Of a stretch of DNA of 64,000 nt, positions 27,472-37,020 are shown one piece after another. Below the pieces are notes generated by a model, which searched no databases, was not told where the DNA came from, and saw nothing but the letters and a program-made list of their open reading frames with translations. Numbering within the stretch: the stretch's first letter is position 1; every line of letters starts with the position of its first letter. The position numbers and the translations under genes are program-made. The DNA is taken from assembly GCA_965207705.1 (NCBI GenBank), contig OZ242292.1, forward strand, positions 124,001-188,000, in the 5' to 3' direction. The DNA is from JAAOII01 sp965207705. Lineage in GTDB: Bacteria; Pseudomonadota; Gammaproteobacteria; CBDBNL01; JAAOII01.

Positions 27472-27477
27472 TATAAT
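27472..27477 (+). promoter_or_regulatory. Probable -10 element for miaB
   Basis: TATAAT lies 10 bases before the miaB ATG, so transcription would start at or a few bases before the start codon. The -35 is weak. Confidence 0.45.
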
Positions 27478-27487
27478 TATCCCTCTT

Positions 27488-28897
27488 ATGAAGTTCCATA
27501 TTAAGACCCAAGGTTGCCAGATGAATGTCTATGATTCAGAGAAAATCGCCGACATTCTAACGGATATGTGCAAAATGAACAGCACTGATAAACCCGAAGA
27601 TGCAAACCTATTAATTCTGAATACCTGTTCTATTCGCGAGAAGGCACAGGCAAAAGTATTTGACCAATTGGGGCGTTGGAGAAGGATGAAGGTAGCCGAC
27701 CCTTCTGTGGTTATAGCTGTTGGTGGTTGTGTTGCCTCCCAAGAGGGAGCGGCAATAGCCAGACGCGCTCCTTATGTGGATGTTATCTTTGGTCCGCAAA
27801 CTCTGCATCGCCTGCCTAATATGCTACAGCAGCTCAATGGCGAGAACGGGAAAAGAAAAGTGGGACTAAAAAATAAGGCAGTTGTTGATACTTCTTTTCC
27901 CGAAATAGAAAAATTTGACAAACTGGCGCTACCAAAAGCGCGTTCTTCCTCGGCTTTGGTTTCCATTATGGAAGGATGTAGTAAATACTGCTCGTTTTGT
28001 GTGGTGCCTTATACTCGTGGCGAAGAGGTGAATAGACCTTGCCATCAAATAATAGAAGAAGTAAAACGACTTGCCGACCAGGGAGTGAAAGAAATAATAC
28101 TGCTCGGGCAGAATGTAAATGCCTATCGCGCTGGCGAAGTTGATTTTGCTCAGCTACTATATATAGTGGCTGATATTAAGGGGATTGAAAGAATAAGATT
28201 TACCAGCCCTCACCCGATAGAATTCAATGATGCGCAGATAAATGCCTTTGGTGACTTGCCGCAATTGGCAGACCAGATGCACCTACCATTACAAAGCGGC
28301 TCCGACCGCATCCTTGCCTTGATGAAGCGTGGCCACACTGCATTGGAATATAAAGAAAAGGTATATAAGCTACGTAAGCTACGCCCTGATATATCTATAT
28401 CATCAGATTTTATAGTCGGGTTTCCTGGCGAAACCGAGGCGGAACATCAGGCAACAATTAAATTGGTGAATGATATTGGCTATGATAGGTCTTTTAGTTT
28501 TTCCTATAGTCCGCGCCCTGGTACACCAGCAGCATACTTAAAGGACAACACAACGGCACAGGAAAAACTGGCAAGATTGCATGAATTACAAGAATTGCTT
28601 AACCAACAAGCGCAAAGCATCAGTAAATCAATGATTGGGACAAACCAACGCGTATTGATTGTTGATTATTCGCGTAAGGATCCAGGGATGCTGCAAGGAC
28701 GGACCGAGAATAATCGTTTGGTTAACTTTGCCTGCTCGGATGCTTCATTAATTGGCGAGTTTATAGATGTGGAGATAGTAGAAGCATTGACAAACTCATT
28801 GCGCGGGGTTGTAGCACAAGCATCAAACACTGAGTATGCAGCGCCTAATGAACAACGCACTAATGAGCACTCCACTAATGAACAACAATATGCCTAA
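27488..28897 (+). CDS. miaB: tRNA-2-methylthio-N6-dimethylallyladenosine synthase
   Basis: This protein is 469 aa. It is a radical SAM methylthiotransferase acting at tRNA position 37. The N-terminal domain carries the auxiliary cluster cysteines (the TQGCQMN, NTCSIR and GGCVA segments). The radical SAM motif is CSKYCSFC near residue 160, and a C-terminal TRAM domain follows. The last 25 residues are a polar repeat-like tail rich in Asn, Glu and Gln. The gene diverges from the 5S gene and overlaps the start of gmk. Confidence 0.96.
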   Translation: MKFHIKTQGCQMNVYDSEKIADILTDMCKMNSTDKPEDANLLILNTCSIREKAQAKVFDQLGRWRRMKVADPSVVIAVGGCVASQEGAAIARRAPYVDVIFGPQTLHRLPNMLQQLNGENGKRKVGLKNKAVVDTSFPEIEKFDKLALPKARSSSALVSIMEGCSKYCSFCVVPYTRGEEVNRPCHQIIEEVKRLADQGVKEIILLGQNVNAYRAGEVDFAQLLYIVADIKGIERIRFTSPHPIEFNDAQINAFGDLPQLADQMHLPLQSGSDRILALMKRGHTALEYKEKVYKLRKLRPDISISSDFIVGFPGETEAEHQATIKLVNDIGYDRSFSFSYSPRPGTPAAYLKDNTTAQEKLARLHELQELLNQQAQSISKSMIGTNQRVLIVDYSRKDPGMLQGRTENNRLVNFACSDASLIGEFIDVEIVEALTNSLRGVVAQASNTEYAAPNEQRTNEHSTNEQQYA

Positions 28898-29510
28898 TAC
28901 AGGAAGCATTTTCGTAATATCAGCTCCTTCAGGTGGAGGTAAAACCAGTTTGGTGGATGCGCTGCTTAAAAAACTGAGCAATCTCAAACTTTCTATATCC
29001 TATACTACTCGTCAAAAGCGTTCCAACGAAGAACATACAAAGAACTATTACTTTGTTAGCGAGGAGGAGTTTGAAGCAATGAAGCAACGCAATGAGTTTT
29101 TAGAATATGCCACAGTGTTTGGCAATAGTTATGGGACTGCGCGCCAAACTGTTACTGAAACTATACAACAGGGGGATGATGTAGTATTAGAAATTGATTG
29201 GCAAGGAGCAAAACAAATTAAGGATAATTTTCCGCAAGCCAAAATGATATTCTTGTTACCGCCAAGTATTGAGACATTGAAGGAGCGTCTGCATAAAAGA
29301 GGTTCCGATGACCATGTTACTATTCAAAAACGGCTGCAGCAAGCCGAACAAGAAATATCTAAATACGGACTATTTGACTATTTGGTGGTAAATGATAATT
29401 TTGATGAGGCATTACAACAGCTCATTAGCATCATCACTGCCTGCGGCCTCACCCGTGAGAGAAGAGAAGTCCCCCTGGCTCAATTAATTAAAGATTTAAC
29501 TGAAAAATAG
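28890..29510 (+). CDS. gmk: Guanylate kinase
   Basis: From the ATG at 28890 the protein is 206 aa, the usual size. It phosphorylates GMP to GDP. The P-loop is SAPSGGGKTSL near residue 10, with SISYTTRQKR and the YGT GMP-binding elements after it. The frame is open further upstream to 28836, inside miaB, but the family start fits 28890, which overlaps the miaB stop by 8 bases. Confidence 0.95.
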   Translation: MPNTGSIFVISAPSGGGKTSLVDALLKKLSNLKLSISYTTRQKRSNEEHTKNYYFVSEEEFEAMKQRNEFLEYATVFGNSYGTARQTVTETIQQGDDVVLEIDWQGAKQIKDNFPQAKMIFLLPPSIETLKERLHKRGSDDHVTIQKRLQQAEQEISKYGLFDYLVVNDNFDEALQQLISIITACGLTRERREVPLAQLIKDLTEK

Positions 29511-29512
29511 AT

Positions 29513-30247
29513 ATGAAACAACAAATAAATAAAAGCACTAAATCTACTAAACCCATTAAGTCCGCTAAACCAATTAAGCCCACTAAACCAATTAAGCCCA
29601 CTAAGTTGAAAGCAACCCCCAGGTCAAAGCTGGTTCGTTTAACCAAACGCGGCAGTTATGACAGAAAAACCATCTATGACATTATTGATGGCATGGTTAT
29701 GTGTAGTGTTGCCTACAACATTAAAGGTGAACCCTATTGCACCCCTACTCTGCATTGGCGTGAAGGTGATTATATCTATTGGCACGGCTCCTCAATTAGT
29801 AGGTTTCTTAAGCAGGTGACCGGGGAAAGTGCCTGCATTACGATAACACACTTTGATGGGTTGGTATTGGCTAGGTCGGCATTTCATCATTCTGCTAACT
29901 ATAGGTCGGTTATGTTGTTTGGCAAAGCGCAGTTAGTTGCAGAGGATGAAAAAGTGATGAGATTAAAGAACTTTATGGAAGGGATATTACCAGGTCGTTG
30001 GGATACTCTAAGACCAGTTACACGCAAAGAACTAAATGCAACAATTATTTTGAAAATGAAGTTAGATGAGGGCTGCGCTAAGGTTCGTGCAGGAGATCCA
30101 GGTGATAATAAGAGTGATTACAAGTTGCCTATCTGGGCTGGAGTTATCCCAAGCAAACAGAAGTTTGCTAAGCCAGAGGCAGATCCGCTCAATCTTAAGG
30201 GTGTGGTGTTGCCGGCAGACGTTAAAAAATTCCGTCTAAAAAATTAA
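29513..30247 (+). CDS. Pyridoxamine 5'-phosphate oxidase-like flavin split-barrel protein
   Basis: This protein is 244 aa. After a basic N-terminal tail with six near repeats of Lys-Pro-x units (encoded by 29525-29605), the remainder looks like the FMN-binding split barrel of the COG3467/NimA type. It has GMVMCSVAYN, then PYCTPTLHWREGDYIYWHGS, then SAFHHSANYRSVMLFGKA. A flavin-dependent reductase or haem/F420-type function cannot be distinguished. The tail is an unusual simple-sequence addition. Confidence 0.8.
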   Translation: MKQQINKSTKSTKPIKSAKPIKPTKPIKPTKLKATPRSKLVRLTKRGSYDRKTIYDIIDGMVMCSVAYNIKGEPYCTPTLHWREGDYIYWHGSSISRFLKQVTGESACITITHFDGLVLARSAFHHSANYRSVMLFGKAQLVAEDEKVMRLKNFMEGILPGRWDTLRPVTRKELNATIILKMKLDEGCAKVRAGDPGDNKSDYKLPIWAGVIPSKQKFAKPEADPLNLKGVVLPADVKKFRLKN

Positions 30248-30271
30248 CTTCAGGTAAGATAAAATAATCTA

Positions 30272-30943
30272 ATGAAATATCAACGCGAGAATATCAAGGC
30301 ACCCAACGATTGTAATAAGGTACTTATGCATTCTTGTTGCGCTCCGTGCTCGGCAGAAGTTATTGAAGCGATTGTATCCTCCGGCATCTCGCTGAAAGTA
30401 TTCTTTTATAATCCGAATATTCATCCAATTGATGAATATAAAATCCGCAAACAAGAGAATATCCGTTTTTGTGAGGATAAGAATATACCCTTTGTAGATG
30501 CGGATTATGATACAGATAACTGGTTTGAGCGCATAGAGGGTTATGAAAATGAACCAGAAAGAGGCAAAAGATGCACTATATGTTTTGATATGCGTTTTGA
30601 ACGCACGGCTCTTTATGCTTATGAGAATGATTATCCGGTAATAACCAGTTCTCTCGGCATCTCCCGTTGGAAGAATATGGAGCAAATAAATGATTGCGGC
30701 ATCAGGGCGGCATCTCGCTATCCAGACATCAATTACTGGACTTATAACTGGCGTAAGCAAGGCGGCTCAAGCCGTATGATTGAGATTTCTAAGCAGGAGC
30801 AATTTTACCAACAGGAATACTGCGGTTGTGTATATAGTTTGCGCGATACCAATAGATGGCGCACCAAGAATGGTAGAGATAAGATTAAACGGGGCGTGCA
30901 GTATTACGGAACTGAACTAATCAAAGCCAAATCCCTGGATTAA
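30272..30943 (+). CDS. queH: Epoxyqueuosine reductase QueH
   Basis: This protein is 223 aa. The DUF208 pattern is clear: HSCCAPCSAEV at the N-terminus, FYNPNIHP, CTICFDMR with paired cysteines, and YCGCVYSLRD near the C-terminus. QueH performs the last step of queuosine synthesis in tRNA anticodons, replacing the cobalamin enzyme QueG. TAAAAT at 30260-30265 lies 6 bases before the ATG and no SD is visible, so the transcript may be leaderless. Confidence 0.93.
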   Translation: MKYQRENIKAPNDCNKVLMHSCCAPCSAEVIEAIVSSGISLKVFFYNPNIHPIDEYKIRKQENIRFCEDKNIPFVDADYDTDNWFERIEGYENEPERGKRCTICFDMRFERTALYAYENDYPVITSSLGISRWKNMEQINDCGIRAASRYPDINYWTYNWRKQGGSSRMIEISKQEQFYQQEYCGCVYSLRDTNRWRTKNGRDKIKRGVQYYGTELIKAKSLD

Positions 30944-30969
30944 ATAGGAGCGATGTACTTATGGGGATA

Positions 30970-31290
30970 TTTGAATACTTGGAATGATGGTCTGTAGGGG
31001 CGGAGCTGCGCTCCGCCCGCAAAATGTATAACTCTTGCGGTGATCTACCGCCCTACTCGCGATGCACATCTGGGTATGGTGTTTGAATTCTTGGAATGAT
31101 GGTCTGTAGGGGCGGAGCTGCGCTCCGCCCGCAAAATGCACAACTCTTGCGATGACCTACCGCCATGCTCGCGATGCACATCTGGGTATGGTGTTTGAAT
31201 ACTTGCGATAATGGTCTGTAGGGGCGGAGCTGCGCTCCGCCCGCAAGATGCATAACTCTTGCGATAACACCATCGCCATGCTCGCATCAC
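30970..31290 (+). repeat. Array of three hairpin repeats, forward orientation, left of fic
   Basis: Three units of about 112 bp each hold a 21-base core inverted repeat at 30998-31018, 31110-31130 and 31222-31242. Each core is followed by GCAAAATGCATAACTCTTGCGAT-type sequence and a CATGCTCGCGATGCACATC flank. This fills the 400 bases between queH and fic; no gene is supported there. Confidence 0.92.
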
Positions 31291-31389
31291 ACTTCCTACT
31301 TGATGTGAATAATATATAAATAGTAAAAAAAAGTTAAAAACTTGACTTCTTTATATGAATCGCAAGAAAAAGATGTAAAATATTGCATT

Positions 31390-32538
31390 ATGCAAACTAA
31401 ACTCGGTAACTTACAAAATCAACCAGCTGGCTTCAAGGCATTTATTCCAGCAACATTTCCTCCTGTTAATGGATTCAACTTCTCTAATGACTTAATATAT
31501 AAAGCAGACAAAGCAGGATTATTAATGGGTAAATTAGATGGCAGATCTTTACATTTGTCAAATATGGACTTCCTTATATCTATGTATATACGCAAAGATG
31601 CCACATCTTCTAGCCAGATAGAGGGGACACGTGCAACTATGATTGACGCAATTCTTGCAGCAGCGCCAACGCTAACCTCTGGTAGCTTTCCAGCTGATGT
31701 TGATGACATTTTGCACTATATTGACGCCGTAAATTATGGAATAAAAGAGTTAAGTAGAGTACCATTAAGCGTTAGGTTAATTAGAGAAATCCATTATAAA
31801 TTAATGGCGGGAGACCCAGGGGGAGCACGCGCCAGCCACTTTGTCGATCCAGGTAACTTTAGAGCATCACAAAACTGGATAGGTGGTGATTCAATAATGA
31901 ATGCCTCTTTTGTTCCCCCTCCAGTTCCTGATATGCTAAATTCAATGTCAGATTTAGAAAAATTTTTCCATAGTAAAGATTATGTCCTTCCACTTATTAA
32001 GGCAGGGTTGATCCATGCTCAGTTTGAAACAATCCATCCTTTTTTGGATGGCAATGGGCGAGTTGGCAGGATTATTATTTCTTTGTTTCTACAGCAAGAA
32101 AAATTACTGGAAAGCCCACTGTTATTTCTATCCTCATATTTTCAAAAGCACCAAAGCACTTATTATGAAAAACTAAATAATTACTGCGATGATGGTGTTG
32201 AAGGATGGTTAGATTTTTTCCTTGATGGCGTAATTATTACTGCTGAAGAAGCAATAATAACTGTTGAAAAAACAGAGTTGTTAAAGCAAGAATTAGAAGA
32301 AACAATCCAATCATTAGGGAAAGCAAGCGCTAACAAGATAACAGCAATAATGCCGCGTTTGTATGAGAAGCCGATTGTAAATATAGGAATAATCCAACAA
32401 TGGACTGGGCTCACCCGTCAAGGAACAGAGGATTTTGTTCAACGTCTTATTAAGTTGAAAATATTACAACAACTGGATGAAACTAAGGTGTATGGCAGGT
32501 CTTTTGTGTACTCTAAGTATTTGAATATATTTCGTTAA
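31390..32538 (+). CDS. Fic-domain protein adenylyltransferase
   Basis: This protein is 382 aa from the ATG at 31390; a TTG at 31342 would add 16 residues. The catalytic motif HPFLDGNGRVGR is complete near residues 216-227, so AMP transfer (or a related modification) is expected. An N-terminal inhibitory helix motif, SSSQIEGT near residues 74-81, marks an auto-inhibited class II Fic. A winged-helix-like C-terminus (IQQWTGLTRQGTEDFVQRL) follows. TAAAAT lies 8 bases upstream of the ATG. The gene is framed by hairpin arrays in opposite orientations, suggesting a separate cassette. Confidence 0.92.
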   Translation: MQTKLGNLQNQPAGFKAFIPATFPPVNGFNFSNDLIYKADKAGLLMGKLDGRSLHLSNMDFLISMYIRKDATSSSQIEGTRATMIDAILAAAPTLTSGSFPADVDDILHYIDAVNYGIKELSRVPLSVRLIREIHYKLMAGDPGGARASHFVDPGNFRASQNWIGGDSIMNASFVPPPVPDMLNSMSDLEKFFHSKDYVLPLIKAGLIHAQFETIHPFLDGNGRVGRIIISLFLQQEKLLESPLLFLSSYFQKHQSTYYEKLNNYCDDGVEGWLDFFLDGVIITAEEAIITVEKTELLKQELEETIQSLGKASANKITAIMPRLYEKPIVNIGIIQQWTGLTRQGTEDFVQRLIKLKILQQLDETKVYGRSFVYSKYLNIFR

Positions 32539-33150
32539 TCGCGAGCATGGCGATAATTCATCGCAAGAGTTATGCATCTTGCGGGCGGAGCGCAGCTCCG
32601 CCCCTACAGACCATCGTCGTTAATTCATGCACCATACCAGACCAATATTGCAAGAATTTATGCATCACACATTAAAACAGACCATCATTCCAAGAATTTA
32701 GATGCCGCACATATATATTAATCGCGAGCATGGCGATGGTTTGTTGCAAGAGTTGTACATCATGCGGGCGGAGCGCAGCTCCGCCCCTACAGACCATTAT
32801 TCCAAGAATTCAAACGCCATACCCAGATGTGCATTGCGAGCATGGCGATAGAGCATCGCGAGAGTTGTACATTTTGCGGGCGGAGCGCAGCTCCGCCCCT
32901 ACAGACCTGCGTCGTTAATTCATGCACCATACCAGACCAATATTGCAAGAATTTATGCATCACACCCAGATGTGCGTCGCGAGCATAGCGATAGTTTGTC
33001 GCAAGAGTTATGCATTTTGCGGGCGAAGCATGGCTTCGCCCCTACAGACCATCATTCCAAGAATTTAGACGTCATACCAGACCAGTATTGCAATAATTTA
33101 TGCATCACACATTAAAACAGACCATCGTCGCAAGTATTCAGACATTGTTA
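32539..33150 (-). repeat. Array of four hairpin repeats, reverse orientation, right of fic
   Basis: Core inverted repeats lie at 32583-32603, 32766-32786, 32878-32898 and 33021-33041, separated by flanks containing GCGAGCATGGCGAT and ACCATACCAGACCA-type sequence. The first three cores are identical to the forward array read on the other strand. The fourth has paired changes (GGGCGAAGC/GCTTCGCCC) that keep all nine stem pairs. No gene is supported in this 700-base gap. Confidence 0.92.
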
Positions 33151-33197
33151 AAATAATTACACGAATTAATTAAATGGGGGGTTAATCTATTTTTATG

Positions 33198-33203
33198 TAT
33201 AAT
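33198..33203 (+). promoter_or_regulatory. Probable -10 element of the pyrimidine catabolic operon
   Basis: TATAAT lies 36 bases before the permease ATG in AT-rich DNA just after the repeat array. No convincing -35 is assigned. Confidence 0.4.
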
Positions 33204-33239
33204 GATTATTATTATTAATTAACAAAGAGTAATCTATTT

Positions 33240-34700
33240 ATGAATAATGAAATACAAACCGTCACTCAGGCAGAACTAAACAGTATTGCCCACGAAACGG
33301 CTTATAACGAAAACCTTGCCCCGAGTGACCCATCTGAGAGAACTTGGAACAAATGGCATTTTACCGCCCTGTGGGTGGGAATGTCTATATGTGTTCCAAC
33401 CTATACTCTTGGCGGTGTCTTAGTCGCATTTTTTGGACTATCCGCTGGCGAGGCATTGTTTGCCATACTCTTGGCAAACGTAATAATTTTGGTGCCCCTC
33501 ATCCTTAATGGTAGAGCAGGCGCGAAATACGGAATACCCTTTCCAATATTACTACGCTCATCTTTTGGTGTAGTCGGCTCAAACATTCCAGCAATTTTGC
33601 GAGGACTTATTGCTTGCGGCTGGTTTGGTATTCAGTGCTTATTTGGTGGACTTGCAGTAGATATCCTATTTGACAAATTGATTCCATTTTGGGAAGCATT
33701 AGGTGGACTTGGATATTTTGTTAGTTTCTTCATTTTTATGACTGCAAATGCTTACGTAGTTATACGTGGCTTTGAATCCATAAAAATATTAGAGACCGTA
33801 GCTGCGCCTCTGTTGCTCATAGTTGGAATTGCCCTCCTCTTCTGGGGTTGGGGTAAAGCTGACATGGCGGCAGTTTTCGCTCAAGCTCCAAATCGTCCAG
33901 AAGGCGCTTCAGTTGTGCCTTTCTTCTTAGGCGGCTTAACTGCAATGGTTGGCTTTTGGGCAACCTTAGCGCTTAATATTCCGGACTTTACCAGATATTC
34001 CAAATCGCAAAACGACCATACTATAGGACAAATGTTGGGCTTGCCCGTAACAATGTTCTTGTTCTCAGCTCTTGGAGTTGTGATGACTTCGGCTTCTTTA
34101 AGCATATTTGGCGAAACAATATCTGACCCTGTTACTATGATTGGCAAGATTGATAGCACCTTCTGGGTGATTATTGCGATGATTATTATAATTTTAGCAA
34201 CTATCTCAACCAATACTGCAGCCAACATGGTTGCCCCCACCAATGACTTCCAAAACATAGCACCCAAAATTATCAATATGAGACGTGGCGTTATGCTTAC
34301 AGCTCTTGTGGGAACTATTTTGGTAATCTGGGAAGTATTAAGAAGCAGTGGTTTGGTAGTATCAGAAGTAAGCTTAGAGTCCTTATATTCAAACTGGCTA
34401 TTAACTTATTCCAGTTTGCTTGGTCCTGTGGCTGGCGTAATGATAGCCGACTTCTACTTAGTGCGTAAGCAAAATTTAGACGTTATTGAACTCTACAAAA
34501 CATCTGGCGCGTATGGCAAGTACAACTGGGCTGGCATTCTTGCCTTCTTAGTTCCTGCTGTGCTGGCTTTAGTAGCATTTCGCGCTGGTTCAGAAAGTGG
34601 ACTATTCTGGCTATATAACTATGGCTGGTTTACTGGAGCAACCCTTGGGTTTATCCTTTATTTAGTGTTGAGTCCTATTTTGGGAACCAACAAACAATAA
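33240..34700 (+). CDS. NCS1-family nucleobase permease
   Basis: This protein is 486 aa with about twelve hydrophobic segments. It shows the family pattern in ERTWNKWHFTALWVGMSI near the N-terminus and NIPDFTRYSKSQ in the loop after helix 6. NCS1 carriers import uracil, cytosine, allantoin or hydantoin by cation symport. It heads a gene set for reductive pyrimidine breakdown, so uracil or thymine (or dihydropyrimidines) is the most likely substrate. AAAGAG lies upstream of the start. Confidence 0.92.
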   Translation: MNNEIQTVTQAELNSIAHETAYNENLAPSDPSERTWNKWHFTALWVGMSICVPTYTLGGVLVAFFGLSAGEALFAILLANVIILVPLILNGRAGAKYGIPFPILLRSSFGVVGSNIPAILRGLIACGWFGIQCLFGGLAVDILFDKLIPFWEALGGLGYFVSFFIFMTANAYVVIRGFESIKILETVAAPLLLIVGIALLFWGWGKADMAAVFAQAPNRPEGASVVPFFLGGLTAMVGFWATLALNIPDFTRYSKSQNDHTIGQMLGLPVTMFLFSALGVVMTSASLSIFGETISDPVTMIGKIDSTFWVIIAMIIIILATISTNTAANMVAPTNDFQNIAPKIINMRRGVMLTALVGTILVIWEVLRSSGLVVSEVSLESLYSNWLLTYSSLLGPVAGVMIADFYLVRKQNLDVIELYKTSGAYGKYNWAGILAFLVPAVLALVAFRAGSESGLFWLYNYGWFTGATLGFILYLVLSPILGTNKQ

Positions 34701-34731
34701 ATAACAAATAATTACAAATTAATTAATAGCT

Positions 34732-35598
34732 ATGAGCAGAAAAGTAATCAGTGGATTAATTCAATGCCGTAACCCTATTAATGACGAGAGCAAGCCCGTT
34801 GCAGAAATACAACGGGCTGCTTTTGATCATCACATACCTTTCATAGAAGACGCTGGTAAAAAAGGCGTTCAGATTCTCTGCTTGCAGGAAATATTCAACG
34901 GACCCTATTTTTGCCCTTCGCAAGATGCCCGTTGGTATGATGCAGCGGAACCAGTGCCTGGACCCACGGTTGAAGCACTTATTCCTTATGCAAAGAAATA
35001 TGAAATGGTTATGGTTATACCGGTTTATGAGAAAGAGCAACAAGGTGTTTATTACAACACCGCAGCTGTGGTTGACGCAGATGGCACTTATCTCGGCAAA
35101 TATCGTAAAAAGCATATACCTCACACAAGTGGTTTTTGGGAAAAATATTTCTTTAAGCCAGGTGATGCAAGCTATCCTGTTTTCCAAACAAGATACGCAA
35201 AGATTGGTGTGTATATATGTTACGACCGTCACTTCCCCGAAGGCGCAAGAATCTTAGGATTAAATGGCGCTGAAATTGTTTATAACCCTTCCGCCACCGT
35301 AGCCGGCTTGTCCGAATACTTGTGGAAATTGGAACAGCCCGCCCATGCGGTAGCCAACGGCTATTTTATGGGATGCATAAATAGGGTTGGCAAAGAGGAA
35401 CCATGGAATATAGGCGAATTTTACGGCAGCAGTTATCATGTTGACCCGCGTGGCAATATTATTGACATGGCGGCGCGTGATAAAGATGCCTTGGTTATAT
35501 CTGAGCTTGACTTGGATATGATTGAAGAAGTTCGCAAGGTGTGGCAGTTTTACCGTGACCGCAGGCCTGAAACCTACGATAAGATGAGCGAAATATAA
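34732..35598 (+). CDS. Beta-ureidopropionase (N-carbamoyl-beta-alanine amidohydrolase), nitrilase superfamily
   Basis: This protein is 288 aa. The Glu-Lys-Cys triad of the nitrilase fold is visible as LCLQEIF, then KYRKKHIPH, then YICYDRHFPE. It hydrolyses N-carbamoyl-beta-alanine to beta-alanine, CO2 and ammonia, the third step of the reductive pathway. The assignment to this substrate rests on the flanking preT, preA and dihydropyrimidinase genes and on close resemblance to this subgroup (FWEKYFFKPGD). Confidence 0.9.
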   Translation: MSRKVISGLIQCRNPINDESKPVAEIQRAAFDHHIPFIEDAGKKGVQILCLQEIFNGPYFCPSQDARWYDAAEPVPGPTVEALIPYAKKYEMVMVIPVYEKEQQGVYYNTAAVVDADGTYLGKYRKKHIPHTSGFWEKYFFKPGDASYPVFQTRYAKIGVYICYDRHFPEGARILGLNGAEIVYNPSATVAGLSEYLWKLEQPAHAVANGYFMGCINRVGKEEPWNIGEFYGSSYHVDPRGNIIDMAARDKDALVISELDLDMIEEVRKVWQFYRDRRPETYDKMSEI

Positions 35599-35655
35599 TC
35601 ACACAAATTACAAAAATGTAATAAAATGTAGTAACAACATAGAGGAGTAGATGAA

Positions 35656-37020
35656 ATGTCACAAGACGACTTACACAATACCTTACATAAGACGCGACAC
35701 CCTTTACTAAGTAAAGAGAACGCAATAACCGAAGCTAATCGCTGCATCAACTGTTATGATGCCCCATGTATTCATGCTTGTCCTACAAGTATAAATATCC
35801 CCCAATTTATCTCCCGCATTGCCAACGATGACCTTGATGGCTCTGCCCAATCCATTCTTGCTTCTAACATTCTTGGCTATTCATGCGCCACAGTATGTCC
35901 AGTGGAAGTGCTATGCGAGGGCGCATGTGTTTATAACAACCAAGAAGACCCGCCCATCCGCATTGGCGACTTGCAAAAATATGGCTTGGATGATTTTTAC
36001 AAGAAAGATGCGAAACAACAGGTGGCTTCCTTGCTGTCATCAAAAAATGGTGGCGATAAACAAAATAATCCAGCACTAAGCACGCAAAATATTAAGGTTG
36101 CTGCTATAGGCGGCGGACCCGCTTCATTATCGTTTGCTGCGTATATCGCGCTGAATGGAGGCAACGCTGATATTTACGAAAAAGATGAAGAAAGCGGCGG
36201 ATTAAATACTTATGGCATAGCCCCTTACAAGTTATCTTATGAAGAGAGTATGTCTGAAGTTGAGTTCATAAAAAACTTAGGCGTTACAATAAAAAATGGA
36301 ATGGATGTCGGCAAGAATACCCAGGGGGGAAAAGATATTAGCGCCGCAGATTTATTACAAGATTACGATGCGGTTTTTATTGGCAGCGGACTAGGAGCTG
36401 ACAGCTTTGCCCTAAAGGCAGATGGTATAGGCAAGGTATATGGCGCCCTACCCCTGATAGCCGAACTCAAACAGAAAAACTTTGCCACAATATCAGGAGT
36501 TCGCAGCGCAATAGTTGTGGGCGGCGGCAACACCGCTTTGGATATAGCCCAAGAACTGGCATTGTGTGGAGTTACCAAAGTGATAATGGCATATAGACGC
36601 GGCACAGACGTGATGAGCGGCTATGCCCATGAGCTGAAATATGCTAAGTCATTAGGCGTTGAGTTTTTACCTCATCACAAACCAGTTGCGCTTCAAGGCA
36701 GCAGCAAAGGCGACTTTGCTTCCATAAGCTTTGAAACACCAGACGGCAGCAAAGAAATCAACGGTGATTTGTTAGTGTTTGCCACTGGGCAACAAAAACA
36801 TCCTCTGCAGGAAATATTCCCAGCCCTAAAATTAAACGATAACGGCACTGTGGCAGTTAATCACAAGATGCAAACCAACGTGGATAAACTATACGCTGGT
36901 GGCGATTGTGTTAACGGCGGCAAGGAAGTAGTGAACGCAGTTGCCGAAGGAAGGCAGGCAGCGTATCACACATTATTAACCAACAACAAGGAGATCTATT
37001 ATGGCAGATTTAGCAATTAA
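35656..37020 (+). CDS. preT: NAD-dependent dihydropyrimidine dehydrogenase subunit PreT
   Basis: This protein is 454 aa. The N-terminus carries Fe-S cysteines (CINCYDAPCIHACP and then CATVCPVEVLCEGAC), followed by an FAD domain (GGGPASLSFAAY) and an NAD domain (VVGGGNTALDIAQELA). With PreA it reduces uracil and thymine using NADH. A strong SD, AGAGGAG, precedes the ATG. The end overlaps preA by 20 bases. Confidence 0.94.
   Translation: MSQDDLHNTLHKTRHPLLSKENAITEANRCINCYDAPCIHACPTSINIPQFISRIANDDLDGSAQSILASNILGYSCATVCPVEVLCEGACVYNNQEDPPIRIGDLQKYGLDDFYKKDAKQQVASLLSSKNGGDKQNNPALSTQNIKVAAIGGGPASLSFAAYIALNGGNADIYEKDEESGGLNTYGIAPYKLSYEESMSEVEFIKNLGVTIKNGMDVGKNTQGGKDISAADLLQDYDAVFIGSGLGADSFALKADGIGKVYGALPLIAELKQKNFATISGVRSAIVVGGGNTALDIAQELALCGVTKVIMAYRRGTDVMSGYAHELKYAKSLGVEFLPHHKPVALQGSSKGDFASISFETPDGSKEINGDLLVFATGQQKHPLQEIFPALKLNDNGTVAVNHKMQTNVDKLYAGGDCVNGGKEVVNAVAEGRQAAYHTLLTNNKEIYYGRFSN

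Noticed and set aside
31045..31290. Small frames translated from the hairpin arrays (for example beginning MMRAWRWCYRKSY)
   Set aside because: They follow the repeats exactly and occur in every copy; they are by-products of repeated DNA, not genes.
30970..33150. Regularly spaced repeats resembling a CRISPR array
   Set aside because: Units are over 100 bp, the cores are hairpins with near-identical spacers, and no cas gene is nearby.
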